A stretch of DNA of 64,000 bases from CAVONB01 sp963697205 (GTDB lineage: Bacteria; Pseudomonadota; Alphaproteobacteria; Rhizobiales; Hyphomicrobiaceae), in assembly GCA_963697205.1 (NCBI GenBank), contig CAVONB010000006.1, positions 434,001 to 498,000 on the forward strand. Reading direction: 5' to 3'. This document shows positions 27,965 through 37,659 of this stretch, one piece after another (the first letter of the stretch is position 1; every line of letters starts with the position of its first letter). The position numbers and the translations under genes are program-made. The notes beneath the pieces are model-generated. The model was not told the DNA's origin. It made no database searches and saw only the letters and a list, made by a program, of their open reading frames with translations.

Positions 27965-28862
27965 CTAACCCGCCGTCGCATGCCGGCGCTGCCAGCGCGG
28001 GGTGACTTCGACGGCGAGCCAGTTGGCCATCTCCAGACGGTGGATGTCGGCATCGAGAATGTCGCGCTGGATGCCGTAGCGCCACGCAAGATCCTGGCGC
28101 GCGGGGTCCTCGTGCAGCGCCTTGAGATCGTCGGCGATCTGGCGCGCCTCGTCCTGCGTGCGCGCGAAGCCGCCCTCGACCAGCCGGTGCGCGCTGCGCT
28201 TGTACATCGCCGAGATCTGGTGAAGGTCGAACTCTGGGTGATACTGCACGCCCCAGAACGAGCGCTGCGCCGTCGCGGAGCGCCATCGCCTGCACGCCGC
28301 ACACCGCGCTCGACGCGAGCAGCACTGCGCCCTCCGGCAGATGGCTGACCTCGTCGCGGTGCACGCACAGCGCGTCGAACACGGCAGCCTTGCCGGCAAA
28401 CATCGCGTGTGCCCGGCCGGCCTCGGTCAACTGGATGGCGCGCGCCACGCCGCGCTGCGGTCCGGCGGGGTTGCGGCGCACCTGCCCGCCCTGTGCCACC
28501 ACCATCGCCTGCAGCCCCCAGCAACTGCCGAAGCCGGGCACGCCCGACTGGAAGGCCGCGCGCGCGAAGTCGATGTGCCTGCGCACTTCGGGCGTGTCGT
28601 TGTAGGCGTTGAGCGCCGCTCCGGTCCAACAGATGCCGTCGAAATCGGCGAGCGCCACGCCGGCCGGCAGCGCCTCGCCTTCGGTCACGGCGAGCACGTG
28701 CGCCTGGATGCCGCCGACGCTGCGCGCGGCCTGCGAGGCGAGCGCGGCGGCGTAGTTCTCGCCCTGCCGCCGTCCGCCGTTGGCGACCAGGAGATCCTGC
28801 GCGGCTGCGGCGACCCCGTCGACGATGAGGATGTGTGCGGTCAAGGGCGTGACACCAAGCAT
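27965..28862 (-). pseudogene. Class I glutamine amidotransferase-like protein, one frameshift
   Basis: ~298 residues when repaired, of the stand-alone GMP-synthase-like amidotransferase family. The 5' part carries DGICWTGAALN and the nucleophile elbow GSCWGLQAM; the 3' part, in another frame, carries WGVQYHPEFDLHQ with the catalytic His and Glu, and a helical tail ending HATAG. The frame change falls near 28258-28264, where ALRDGA should lead to RSFWGVQYHPE; one extra base explains it. The acceptor substrate is unknown. It is convergent with the hydroxyacid oxidase, separated by the inverted repeat. Confidence 0.83.
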
Positions 28863-28929
28863 TGCCGGAGCGGCGGCAAGAAGTAGCGCCGCCCGGCGGT
28901 CGCTGCAACGCCGGGTGGTCCGCGATCCC

Positions 28930-28968
28930 TAACAAAATGCGCCCGGGGCCGCCGGGCCCCGGGCGCAT
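28930..28968 (-). terminator. Rho-independent terminator of the BKACE gene
   Basis: ATGCGCCCGGGGC (28937-28949) pairs perfectly with GCCCCGGGCGCAT (28956-28968) over 13 bp with a 6-nt loop. Read on the minus strand the hairpin is followed by TTTTGTT, a typical terminator tail, 22 nt after the stop of the BKACE gene. Confidence 0.85.
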
Positions 28969-28990
28969 GAACGAAGGACCGTCACCGTCC

Positions 28991-29926
28991 TTAGAACTTC
29001 ACCTGGTCGCCGCCCTTGGTGTTGAGGATCTGGCGCGCCTCGTCGGGCGTGGCGACGTCGAGCGACAACTCGTCCATGATGCGCTTGATCTTGGCCACCT
29101 GCTCCGCATTCGACTTGGCGAGCCGGCCTTTGCCGATGTAGAGCGAATCCTCCAGGCCGACGCGCACGCTGCCGCCCATCATCGCGCCCTGCGTGACGAA
29201 GTTCATCTGATGGCGTCCCGCCGCCAGCACCGAGAACACGTAGTCGTCGCCGAACAGCTTGTCGGCCGTGCTCTTCATGTGGAAGAGGTGCTCCAGGTCC
29301 GCGCCGATGCCGCCCATGATGCCGAAGATGAACTGCAGGAAGATCGGCGGCTTCAGGCGGCCGTTGTCGTAGAAGTAGGCGGTATTGTACAGGTGGCCGA
29401 CGTCGTAGCACTCGTGCTCGAACTTCACGCCCAGCTTGTCGTGCAGCTCCGTGATCACGTAGTCGATGGTCTTGAACGTGTTGGGGAAGATGTTGTTGTC
29501 GGTGTTGGCCAGATAGTCCTTTTCCCAGTCGTGCTTCCACTTGTCGTAGCGCTTGGCCAGATTGAAGATCGCGAAGTTCATCGAGCCCATGTTGAGCGAC
29601 GTAATCTCCGGTGCCGCCCGCTTGGCCGCCGCGATGCGGTCGTCCATCGACATGCCGAGGCCGCCGCCCGTCGTAATGTTCACGATCGCGTTGGTGTTCT
29701 GCTTGATGCGCGGCAGGAACTGCATGAACACGTTGGGGTCGCCCGTCGGCGCGCCGGTCTTGGGATCGCGCGCGTGCAGGTGGATGACGGACGCGCCGGC
29801 CTCCGCCGCCTCGATCGACTGCTGCGCGATCTCGTCGGGCGTGATCGGCAGCGCGTCGGACATCGTCGGCGTGTGAATGGCGCCGGTGATGGCGCACGAG
29901 ATGATGACTTTGGTCTTCTTGGCCAT
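28991..29926 (-). CDS. BKACE family (3-keto-5-aminohexanoate cleavage-like) protein
   Basis: 311 residues, TIM-barrel enzyme of the beta-keto acid cleavage family, whose members condense beta-keto acids with acetyl-CoA using a metal. Characteristic segments are VIISCAITGAIHTP, SVIHLHARDPKTGAPTG (metal-binding His-x-His), NITTGGGLGM and ARFASLN-like SLNMGSMNFA. A late GGSVRVGLEDSLYIGKG carries the substrate-side Arg. Kce itself acts in lysine fermentation, but most homologues have other beta-keto substrates, so no substrate is assigned. ATG 29926 is preceded by GGAGGAAC; the strong terminator downstream makes it a single-gene unit. Confidence 0.93.
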   Translation of the reverse strand: MAKKTKVIISCAITGAIHTPTMSDALPITPDEIAQQSIEAAEAGASVIHLHARDPKTGAPTGDPNVFMQFLPRIKQNTNAIVNITTGGGLGMSMDDRIAAAKRAAPEITSLNMGSMNFAIFNLAKRYDKWKHDWEKDYLANTDNNIFPNTFKTIDYVITELHDKLGVKFEHECYDVGHLYNTAYFYDNGRLKPPIFLQFIFGIMGGIGADLEHLFHMKSTADKLFGDDYVFSVLAAGRHQMNFVTQGAMMGGSVRVGLEDSLYIGKGRLAKSNAEQVAKIKRIMDELSLDVATPDEARQILNTKGGDQVKF

Positions 29927-30265
29927 GCTGGGTGTTCCTCCGTTGGTCGTCTTTTGCACCGGCCTGCCGTCACATCGCGCCCGGGTGCAAGCCCCGCGTC
30001 ACGCTGCGGCGTTAGGCTGGTGCCTGCGCCTTGGAAAAGTTTAGCATGTGCTGCGACCGGGGGACCAGGGCGCCGGCAGATGGCAGACCGGCGCGGGGCG
30101 AGGGGCGGCCGGCACCGAGCCCGCGATGAGGCGCGCGGAGGTGGCGATGGCATTCCCCCTGGGAACACGGCATAACGGGGAAGGCTTGGATCGGCGGGGC
30201 AGGCAGGGAAGAGGCGGTTGGGGCGGCGCGCGGCACGTGCGCCGGCAACGGGAGGATATCGGACA
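29927..30265. other. Intergenic region between divergent BKACE and bactofilin genes
   Basis: About 340 nt, GC-rich in its right half. It must contain promoters for both genes. The sequence around 30000-30050 is less GC-rich, but no -10/-35 pair with proper spacing stands out. No small ORF or RNA gene was recognised; GGAGGAT at 30251-30257 is the ribosome site of the bactofilin gene. Confidence 0.45.
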
Positions 30266-30952
30266 GTGAACGTGCGTGAAGCCTTTGCCCCCGCGTCGGG
30301 CGCTGCCCACGGCGGCAGCGACGCCGTCGTCGGTGCGGACATGACCATCGTTGGCCTCATCCGCAATGGCGGCCGTATCGAGGTCCACGGCGTCATCGAT
30401 GGTGAGATCGAGGCGCGCCACCTGATCGTGCACCCCGGCGGCCGGGTGATCGGCACCGTGCGGGTGGACACCGCAGAAATTCACGGCGCCCTCCAGGGCC
30501 GCGTCCGCGTCCGCAACCTGGTTGCCATCGCCGGCACCGGCTCGGTCTCCGGCGACGTGCACTATGGCCGGCTGTCGCTGGCGGAGGGTGGCGATCTTGC
30601 CGCCGACGTGCGTAACGTGCCGCCGGAGCTCGGCGGCGACTTCGAGATGACCGTGCGGCGCGGCCACAGCGCCCGGGTCACCACGGCCGACGTCACCGCG
30701 CACGATCCCGACGACGGCGCTCACGCGCTTGTCTACGCCGTCAGCCAGCCGGCCGCCGGCCATGTTGCGCTGCGCCGCGCGCCCGAAACGCCGATCCTTC
30801 AGTTCACACAGGCCGATCTGGAATCAGGCGACGTGGTCTTCCGGCACGATGGTTCGGATGGCCGCAGCGCCGGTTTCGCGGTGATGGTGACAGATGCCCA
30901 GGGTGCGACCTCGGGCGATCCGCGCCAAGTCAGCGTCGCCGTGTTGGACTGA
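30266..30952 (+). CDS. Bactofilin fused to a CSPG/cadherin-like repeat
   Basis: 228 residues from a GTG at 30266 with GGAGGAT 8 nt upstream. Residues ~21-115 form a bactofilin domain (VVGADMTIVGLIRNGGRIEVHG, then repeating short beta-strand units such as GEIEARHLIVHPGGRVIG), a bacterial cytoskeletal polymer fold. Residues ~125-226 resemble one CSPG (NG2-type, cadherin-like) repeat: RRGHSARVTTADVTAHDPDD, ALVYAVSQPAAGHV, QFTQADLESGDVVFRHDGSD and FAVMVTDAQGA. CSPG repeats normally sit in extracellular adhesins, yet no signal peptide or membrane segment is visible. The pairing with bactofilin is unusual. It is followed by a clear terminator. Confidence 0.85.
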   Translation: MNVREAFAPASGAAHGGSDAVVGADMTIVGLIRNGGRIEVHGVIDGEIEARHLIVHPGGRVIGTVRVDTAEIHGALQGRVRVRNLVAIAGTGSVSGDVHYGRLSLAEGGDLAADVRNVPPELGGDFEMTVRRGHSARVTTADVTAHDPDDGAHALVYAVSQPAAGHVALRRAPETPILQFTQADLESGDVVFRHDGSDGRSAGFAVMVTDAQGATSGDPRQVSVAVLD

Positions 30953-30992
30953 GGCGGGCGGAGCGCATCCGCGGCGCAACCCACAACGAAGC

Positions 30993-31020
30993 GAGGCCCG
31001 TCCGGACCGGGACGGGCCTC
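30993..31020 (+). terminator. Hairpin terminator after the bactofilin gene
   Basis: GAGGCCCGTCC (30993-31003) and GGACGGGCCTC (31010-31020) pair over 11 bp with a 6-nt loop, followed by an AT-rich TAATAT. It lies 41 nt after the bactofilin stop. Confidence 0.7.
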
Positions 31021-31194
31021 TAATATCGGAACGACTTGCGGGGAAGATCGTCCCGTCTGCACCAGCCCCCCAAGGCTGCTTCGACTGTTACAACCACAGT
31101 CCGGGACGCGATGCATGAGTGAGCTGTACGTGTCTGTTTGTCGTTCTGCAATCAAAAATAGCAGAAGTAGATTTATGCTCGCAAAGAGTGTGAC

Positions 31195-31905
31195 TTACTT
31201 GCCGCCCGCCTTCACGAGCAACTTGGCCATCTCCGTGTAGCCCCGGCCCTTCGCCAGCCGCAACGGCGAGGTCCCGCTGCCGTCGGCCAGGTTCGGGTTC
31301 GCGCCCGCGTCCAGCAGCGCCTTCAGGCAGGCGATGTGGCGGGCCCCGCCATTGCCCAGCACGATGGATTCGATCAGCGCCGTCCACGCCAAGTTGTTGA
31401 CGTGGTCGAGCGGGGACCCCGCCTCGATCAGCACTCGCACGACGCCGTCGTGGCCCAGATGCGCAGCGGCGATCAGCGCCGTGCCGTCATAGGGGCTGGT
31501 CACCGCCTTGGCATCGCCGCCCAGTTCCAGTGCCAACCGCACCGCCTTCTCGTCGTCGTTGACCGCCGCGATCGTGATCGCGTCGTAGCGCTGGTTGTCG
31601 AAGGCCCTGGGATCGGCGCCTGCTTTGACCAGTGCGCGCATCATGGCGAGGTCGCCGCGGTGCGCGGCGACATGGAACGCGGTGCGGCCGTTGCCGTCCA
31701 CCGCCTTCAGGTCGGGCTTCGGCGTCGCCGCCAGCAGCGCGTCCAGCCGCGCCTTGTCACCTGCCGCGACCGCGGCGTGCACGCCCGTGTAGCGCGCGAT
31801 CTCAGCGGCACTCGGCGGCACCTGCGCGTGGCTCGGCGCTGCGCCCAGCAGGCTCGCAGCAGCGACGATTGCGAATAGGAGGGCGAACTTCGGCGCATAC
31901 GACAT
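31195..31905 (-). CDS. Secreted ankyrin-repeat protein
   Basis: 236 residues with a signal peptide (residues ~1-28, ending SHAQ). About five ankyrin repeats follow, recognisable from GRTAFHVAAHRGDLAMMRALVKAGADP, GTALIAAAHLGHDGVVRVLIEAGSP and DAGANPNLADGSGTSPLRLAKGRG-like units. It probably serves as a periplasmic protein-binding scaffold; the partner is unknown. It is a paralogue of the ankyrin gene at 55788-56459: both have a penultimate repeat with VLGNGG inserted before the last ANPN repeat. It stands alone between a terminator and a divergent Bug receptor gene. Confidence 0.9.
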   Translation of the reverse strand: MSYAPKFALLFAIVAAASLLGAAPSHAQVPPSAAEIARYTGVHAAVAAGDKARLDALLAATPKPDLKAVDGNGRTAFHVAAHRGDLAMMRALVKAGADPRAFDNQRYDAITIAAVNDDEKAVRLALELGGDAKAVTSPYDGTALIAAAHLGHDGVVRVLIEAGSPLDHVNNLAWTALIESIVLGNGGARHIACLKALLDAGANPNLADGSGTSPLRLAKGRGYTEMAKLLVKAGGK

Positions 31906-32031
31906 CGTCTGGGAAACTCCCTAAGGTTGTTCAGGTGGTCGGACCGGACGCGAGCGGTACCATCCATCTGGGAGGAAGCTAAGCGCGACACGGACGCCGC
32001 GTCCAACGCGCCGGAGCGAAGGAGTTTTGCA

Positions 32032-33057
32032 ATGCCGAAACGGATCTTTGCAGATGTGCGCGCCGTCAGGCGCATCCGCGATGCGGGCGCCGTCCTGCTG
32101 GCGGCAGCCCTCGTGGCAGGCTTCGGTGCCGGCACGGCGCGGGCCGAAAGCTGGCCGTCGCGCCCGATCACGCTGATCATTCCATCGTCGGCCGGCGGAC
32201 CCGCCGACATCCCCGCCCGCATGATCGCCGACCACGTCCGCGCGGCGCTGGGCCAGCCGCTCGTCATCGAGAACATCGCCGGCGCCGGCGGCTCCATCGC
32301 CGTCACGCGCGTCGTGCGCTCGGCGGCCGACGGCTACACGGTGCTGATGGGTTCGTTCAATTCCAACGTCGTCACCGGCGCCGTTTACAATCTGCCCTAC
32401 GACCTGCAGAAGGATCTCGAGCCCGTCACCATGATGACAAGTGCGCCCATGTGGATCGTCGGGCGCAACGAGTTCCCGGCAAAGTCACTGGGCGAGTTGA
32501 CGGCGTGGCTCAAGGCCAACCCCGAGAAAGCGACGTCCGCGATCGTCGGCGTCGGCACGGCGGCGCACGTCTGCGGCCTCCACTTCCAGAACCAGACGGA
32601 TACGAAATTGCGCTTCGTGCCCTACCGCGGCGGCGGTCCGGCCTACCAGGACCTCGCAGCCGGTCACGTCGACCTGATGTGCGCGGAGGCCTCCGCCACA
32701 CGCGCGCTCGTGACCAGCGGGAAGATCAAGGCGTTCACGCTGATGTCGAAGGAGCGCTGGCCCGGGTTGCCGACCGTGCCGACCGCCGAGGAGCAGGGCG
32801 TCAAGGGTCTCTACCTGTCGTTCTGGCATGCGACCTGGGTGCCCAAGGGCACACCGAAAGACGTGATCGAAAAGCTGAACAAAGCCATCGCTGGCGCGCT
32901 CGCCGCGCCAGACGTCTCGGCAAAACTGACGGCGTTGGGGCTCGTCCTGCCCAAGCCCGAGGAACGCTCGCCCGCGTTCCTCGCTGCCCACCACGCGCGC
33001 GAGATCGCGCAGTGGTGGCCGGTCGTCAAGGCCGCCAACATCAAGGCGAAGCCGTAG
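32032..33057 (+). CDS. Bug family (TctC-like) periplasmic substrate-binding protein
   Basis: 341 residues. Periplasmic receptor of the tripartite tricarboxylate transporter class, binding small carboxylates or similar solutes. The signal peptide at ~1-41 ends TARAESWP. The mature part begins with the Bug hallmark WPSRPITLIIPSSAGGPADI and ends in the usual long helix. ATG 32032 follows AAGGAG; a longer in-frame ORF lacks a ribosome site. No TctA/TctB membrane genes are adjacent, as is common for Bug receptors. The 3' end is convergent with the molybdopterin oxidoreductase. Confidence 0.93.
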   Translation: MPKRIFADVRAVRRIRDAGAVLLAAALVAGFGAGTARAESWPSRPITLIIPSSAGGPADIPARMIADHVRAALGQPLVIENIAGAGGSIAVTRVVRSAADGYTVLMGSFNSNVVTGAVYNLPYDLQKDLEPVTMMTSAPMWIVGRNEFPAKSLGELTAWLKANPEKATSAIVGVGTAAHVCGLHFQNQTDTKLRFVPYRGGGPAYQDLAAGHVDLMCAEASATRALVTSGKIKAFTLMSKERWPGLPTVPTAEEQGVKGLYLSFWHATWVPKGTPKDVIEKLNKAIAGALAAPDVSAKLTALGLVLPKPEERSPAFLAAHHAREIAQWWPVVKAANIKAKP

Positions 33058-33070
33058 CGGTTGTCGACGC

Positions 33071-33094
33071 GGCGACCGGTGCCAGCCGGTCGCC
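33071..33094. terminator. Hairpin between the Bug receptor and molybdopterin oxidoreductase genes
   Basis: GGCGACCGG (33071-33079) pairs with CCGGTCGCC (33086-33094), a perfect 9-bp stem with a 6-nt loop, lying in the 37 nt between two convergent stops. There is no U tract on either side, so termination activity is inferred from position. Confidence 0.5.
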
Positions 33095-35178
33095 TCACGC
33101 CTTGCGGATGTGGACGTGGTTGTCGTGGAACGCCGCCCCGCCGAACGGCGCGGACTGGTAGGCGCTGGTCAGCGTGTTGATACCCTCGCCATCCGGGAAA
33201 TCGTCGTTCGGCGCGATGCACTCCACGATCACGACGCCCTTCTGCACGCCCGCGAACGCAGCGACGTGCAAGCCGATCTCGCCGCGATCGTTGCCCATGC
33301 GGATCGCGTCGCCGTCGGCGAGGCCCAGATGCGCCATGTCGTCGGGATGCATCTTCGCCGTCGGCCGCCCCTCGCGCGTCCGGCTCGACGGCATCTCGTT
33401 GAACGAGGAATTGAGGTATCCGCGCGCCGGCGACGTCGCGAGGCGGAACGGATGGCGCTCGTCGGCCGCCTCGTTGACGTCCCAGTGGTCGGGCAGCCGC
33501 GGCGGCAGGTGCGCGGCGCCGAAGTCGTGCTTGCGTCCGACCGGAGCCAGCGGCCAGTCCGGCTTGAACCGGAACTTGCCGTCCGGGTAGCCGAACCCGT
33601 TCAGATAATGCGTCGTCTCGAAATCCGGCTGGCAGTCGATCCACTTTTCCCGCTCCAGCCGCTCCAGCGTGCCCCAGCCCGACGCCTGCAGCGTCGCGTC
33701 GATGATCTCGCGCGGCGTCATTCGAAAACCCTGCATGCGTCGCGCCGACCCGGCCGGCCAGCGCCGAGATGACGTCGTGGTTGGAGCGGCATTCGCCGGG
33801 CGCCTCGACGAGCTTCGGGCCCAGCATGATGTGCTGGTGACCGCCGCCCTGGTAGACGTCGTCGTGCTCCAGGAACATCGTCGCCGGCAGCACGATGTCG
33901 GCCATCTTCGCCGTCGCCGTCATGAACTGCTCGTGCACGCAGGTGAACAGATCCTCGCGCAGGAAACCCGCCTTCACCACCCGCTGCTCGGGCGCGACCT
34001 GCACCGGGTTGGTGTTCTGGATGAACAGCGCCGTCACCGGCGGCCCGCCCGCCAGATCCTTGGGCTCGCCCGTCAGCACCGCGCCGATCCGCGACTTGTC
34101 GAGCACGCGCACACCGGACTTGCGCACGATCGAGGCCCTCGATCAGCGTCTTGTCCCAGTGGAAGATCGCACCGTTGGTGTGGAAGGCGCCGCCGCCCTC
34201 GTGCTGCCAGGCACCCGTGACCGCCGGGATGCACAACGCCGCATGCATGTTGACCGCGCCGTTGCGCTGGCGCGCAAAGCCGTAGCCGAGCCGGAAGAAC
34301 GTCCGCGGTGTCGTGCCGACGAGCCGGGCGAACGCCTCGATCTCGCCGACCGTGAGCCCCGTGATCGCGCTCGCCCACGCGGGCGTGCGCGGCTTCACGT
34401 GCGCCTCGAGCTCACCCGGGCAGTCCGTGTAGCGCGCCATGTAGGCGCGATCGGCATAACCGTCTCGGAACAGGACGTGCATCACCGCGCATGCCAGCGC
34501 CCCGTCCGTGCCAGGCCTGACGCACAGCGCCATGTCGGCCTGCTCCATCGTGCCGTTCTGGTAGATGTCGATCGCGACGATCTTCGCGCCGCGTTCCTTT
34601 CGCGCGCGCGTGGCATGCGTCATCACGTTGACCTGCGTGTTGACCGGATTGGTCCCCCAGATGACGACGCAATCCGACTTCGCCATCTCGCGCGGGTCCG
34701 TGCCCGCGAGCTTGCCCGTGCCGGCCGCGAAACCCGACCACGACAGCGCCGTGCAGATCGTCGCGTACATGTCGGAGTAGCCCTTCGCATGCCGCAGACG
34801 GTTGATGCCGTCGCGCATGACGAGCCCCATCGTGCCGGCGTAGTAGTAGGGCCAGACCGCTTCCGGCCCGTGCCGGCGCTCCGCTTCGAGCATCGCCTCG
34901 GCCGTGCGGTCGAGCGCTTCGTCCCAGGTGATCCGCGTGAACTGCCCCGAGCCTTTCGGGCCGGTCCGCTTCATCGGATGCGTCAGCCGGTCGGGATGAT
35001 GGATGCGCTCGGCGTAGTTGGCGACCTTCGCGCAGATCACGCCTGCCGTGTACGTGTTCGCCTTCGCCCCGCGCACCCGCCCGATGCGATCGCCGCCCGG
35101 CAGCTCCACCTCCAGCGCGCACGCCGACGGGCAGTCGTGCGGGCACACGGAGGCGCCTGTCGTTGCATCTGCGTCCAT
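33095..35178 (-). pseudogene. Molybdopterin oxidoreductase with N-terminal 4Fe-4S site, two frameshifts
   Basis: ~693 residues of the DMSO reductase/formate dehydrogenase superfamily when repaired. The N-terminus carries the iron-sulfur motif CPHDCPSAC...CAK (residues ~12-50). The Mo-bis-MGD core has GTMGLVMRDGINRL, WGTNPVNTQVN and FIQNTNPVQVAPEQ, and the C-terminal MGD-binding domain has KMHPDDMAHLGLADGDAI and DNHVHIRKA. No Sec or Cys Mo-ligand is obvious in the first domain, so it is not a selenoprotein FDH. Frames shift at ~34130 (LIEGL to IVRKSGVRVL) and at ~33725 (an AAAA run; GATHAGF to RMTPREIID). Each is explained by one extra base. Electron partner subunits are not encoded nearby. 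Frameshifts are probably sequence errors. Confidence 0.85.
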
Positions 35179-35359
35179 GTCGTTACCTCCCGCGCGCGGG
35201 CACAGCCAGCGAACGCACCGAACCTACCCCATAAGGGCTCCGCGCTAAAGCATGTCGCCTGAGGGCCACGCCGGACCGGAATCCTTTCGTGTCAAATGGC
35301 CTCGACGCAGATCTGCGCTAAACCTGATCGAGATTGACAGGTGCGGGAAGGAGATTGCC

Positions 35360-36817
35360 ATGACCACGGCCGACGCGGTTTCCGATGCCAGGACGAGCGA
35401 GCTGGAGCGGCTCATGAACGAGATCGAGCAGGAGCGCGACGCCGTGCGCAGCCTGCGCGAACGATCCTCCGGGCCGCATTTCGAATCCGCCACCGCACGC
35501 GACGAGTCCCACTTCCAGCTCTACGACCGCACGCGTTACCTCGAGGAGTTGATCGACGAGCTTTTCAAGCTGATGCGCGGCTGGCACGACCCCGAGCCCG
35601 ACTGGACGACGAAGGGCACTCTGGAAGGCGCGGGCAGCGGGCTGGCGGTTGTCGTCGGCCACGAGCGGCGTGCGGCCGGCGCCAATGCGCTGGTCCCGCC
35701 CTTTGCCCAGGCGATGCGTGCCGAGTATCACTGGAACCAGGAGCTCGCCGCCATGATCGTGGCGGAGGCCAAGGCCCGCGCCATCCGCTCTGAGATCTTC
35801 TACAGGGATCGAGCGGGCATACCCGGCGCCTACGCCGACGCCGCCGCCTGGAGGCCGGCCGCGACCGTCGAACTGCATTTCAACTGCTATAACGGCACCG
35901 TCGCGGGTACCGAGACGCTTTACGGCTCCGAGCGGTCACTGGCATGGGCCAGGGCGTTGCAGACCGAGATGGTCGGCCTCTACCGCCGCACGGGCGCCGG
36001 CGATCGCGGCCTCAAGGACCGCAGCAAGGGCGGCCGCGGCCACTACAGCGTCACGCGCATCCATCCCTCGGCGCTCATCGAGCCCTTCTTCGGCGACCAC
36101 GCCGACGACGCGGCCATGGCTATGGAAACGAAGTCGGCGCTCGCCAGGGCGATCGTACGCGCCTTCGCGGCCAACGCCGGTCTTGCCTGGGTCGAAAACC
36201 CCCAGGCGCCTTCGGCCCAGCCCACACCCGTCCCCGTGGCTGCCGCGTCCGCCGCGCCACCGATATCGGCTTCCGCGCCCGCGCCGAGCCCCACGCCTGT
36301 CGCAAGCCCCGCTCCGCCGGCCGCCGCCCCACCCCAGCCCGCAACTGCCCGCAAGCCGGCCAACGTGACGGAGAAGTTCTGGCAACTCACCCACCATTAC
36401 GGCCGGCGTCAGGTGGAGTTCCCGCACCTGAAAGCCATCACGCTCGCCCAATGGGCGCTCGAAACCGGCTTCGGCAAGAGCGCGCTGGCCGAGCAGCACC
36501 TGAACTTCGCCGGTATGAAATGGCGCAACGTGATGGCGCCCTATGCCACCAAGGTCGCCTACCAGGCCCACGACGGCCTCGAGGACTATTGCCGGTTCGA
36601 CACGTTCGACAAATTCATCGACGGCTTCTGGGCGCGTCTGGACCTGATGGAGCCCTACAAGGGCTGGCGCGACAACAGCGCGTCGCCGGAAGCCTTCATC
36701 GGCTTCATCGCCGAGATCTGGGCGCCCAACCAGAACTACGCGATGAAGGTGGTCGATCTTTACCGGCGCATGCGCGCAGCCGGCTATTTCCCGTTCGATA
36801 ACGCTGCGACGGCGTAA
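35360..36817 (+). CDS. Bifunctional amidase_3-like and glucosaminidase peptidoglycan hydrolase
   Basis: 485 residues. A coiled N-terminal segment (~10-70) is followed by an N-acetylmuramoyl-L-alanine amidase-like domain (~95-280). Zinc-ligand candidates there are His in VVVGHE, Glu in the helix after it, and His in ATVELHFNCYNG. A Pro/Ala linker comes next (~280-335), then a glucosaminidase domain (~338-478) with the catalytic-Glu segment AQWALETGFGKSAL and NFAGMKW. It would cut both stem peptide and glycan. No signal peptide is visible, as in phage endolysins, but there are no phage genes around it. ATG 35360 is preceded by GGGAAGGAG; the upstream in-frame extension is unlike the family. Confidence 0.85.
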   Translation: MTTADAVSDARTSELERLMNEIEQERDAVRSLRERSSGPHFESATARDESHFQLYDRTRYLEELIDELFKLMRGWHDPEPDWTTKGTLEGAGSGLAVVVGHERRAAGANALVPPFAQAMRAEYHWNQELAAMIVAEAKARAIRSEIFYRDRAGIPGAYADAAAWRPAATVELHFNCYNGTVAGTETLYGSERSLAWARALQTEMVGLYRRTGAGDRGLKDRSKGGRGHYSVTRIHPSALIEPFFGDHADDAAMAMETKSALARAIVRAFAANAGLAWVENPQAPSAQPTPVPVAAASAAPPISASAPAPSPTPVASPAPPAAAPPQPATARKPANVTEKFWQLTHHYGRRQVEFPHLKAITLAQWALETGFGKSALAEQHLNFAGMKWRNVMAPYATKVAYQAHDGLEDYCRFDTFDKFIDGFWARLDLMEPYKGWRDNSASPEAFIGFIAEIWAPNQNYAMKVVDLYRRMRAAGYFPFDNAATA

Positions 36818-36877
36818 GCGCAGGAGACGACGCCCCGCGCCGAAGCCCCGCGCCTTGCAGTCTGGCGCCGGCAGGGC

Positions 36878-37384
36878 CTACGGGCTTTCGAGCCGCGCGC
36901 GCAGGTCGTCGGCCTGCGCCTTCGGTAGCCGTTTCAGCATCGGCCGTAGCGTCTGCGCGCCGACGATCTTGCCGCGCCGCATGAACATCCAATCCGACAC
37001 CTGCGCCTCGGTGAAGGTGACGGCGTCGCCGGCCTTCTTGCCCTTGATGTCGCGCGGCTGGTTCGCGAACCGGCCGCTGAGGCGGCCGTCCTTCGCCCTT
37101 ACGACGTCGCCCACCCAGATATGCTCGTTGTGCTTCGGCCCGACGGGAACGGCGACCTTGAGCGCGAACCCGTCCTCACCCGCCTGCGGCGCACCGTGGC
37201 GCGACCAGAACTCCGGCAGCGAAGCACGCGCCGTGGCGATTGCGGCAGTCATTTCCGGATCGCCGCTGGCGAAGTCGATGATCCCGCCGCGCTGGGCGAA
37301 AGCCATCGGCGCAGCCGCCAGCAGGAAGCCAAGCACCATCAGCAGCACGGCGAGCGGGAAGGCGAAGCGGATCGGGCGGATCAT
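36878..37384 (-). CDS. DUF2314 domain-containing secreted protein
   Basis: 168 residues. A signal peptide (~1-31, ending AFAQRG) precedes a DUF2314 domain recognisable from FWSRHG, the EHIWVGDVVRAKDGRLSGRF stretch, GDAVTFTEAQVSDWMF and GAQTLRPML. The function of DUF2314 is unknown. ATG 37384 has GGAG 6 nt upstream and is preferred to one four codons earlier. It is convergent with the amidase-glucosaminidase gene. Confidence 0.85.
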   Translation of the reverse strand: MIRPIRFAFPLAVLLMVLGFLLAAAPMAFAQRGGIIDFASGDPEMTAAIATARASLPEFWSRHGAPQAGEDGFALKVAVPVGPKHNEHIWVGDVVRAKDGRLSGRFANQPRDIKGKKAGDAVTFTEAQVSDWMFMRRGKIVGAQTLRPMLKRLPKAQADDLRARLESP

Positions 37385-37659
37385 GGCAGGCTCCATCGCA
37401 CGACACGGGCCGCGAGCTTAGTCGCAACGCGCACGGATGAACACCGCGGTCCCGATCCTCGCCCCGTGGCCGCGTCGCCCTTCGCCTCGTCGGCACGTCA
37501 CCCCGTCGCGCCACCCCGACCCAGTCCGGGAAAATATGCGCCCCTGTTACGGACGAAACAGCGGCGGGGAGGGGGTGCGGGTAGGGTCAACTCATCGAAC
37601 ACGGAACTGACACGCCCAACGAGACACCGGCACCGCCCCGAACCCAAGGAGACCAGGCC

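Noticed and set aside
28862..30175. Open frame of 437 codons on the plus strand over the BKACE gene
   Set aside because: Composition is shadow-like (Val/Arg/His-rich), no ribosome site, and the opposite strand encodes a clear BKACE protein.
33095..35178. Molybdopterin oxidoreductase as a selenocysteine-containing formate dehydrogenase
   Set aside because: No in-frame TGA at the expected Mo-ligand position; the breaks are frameshifts, each fixed by one base.
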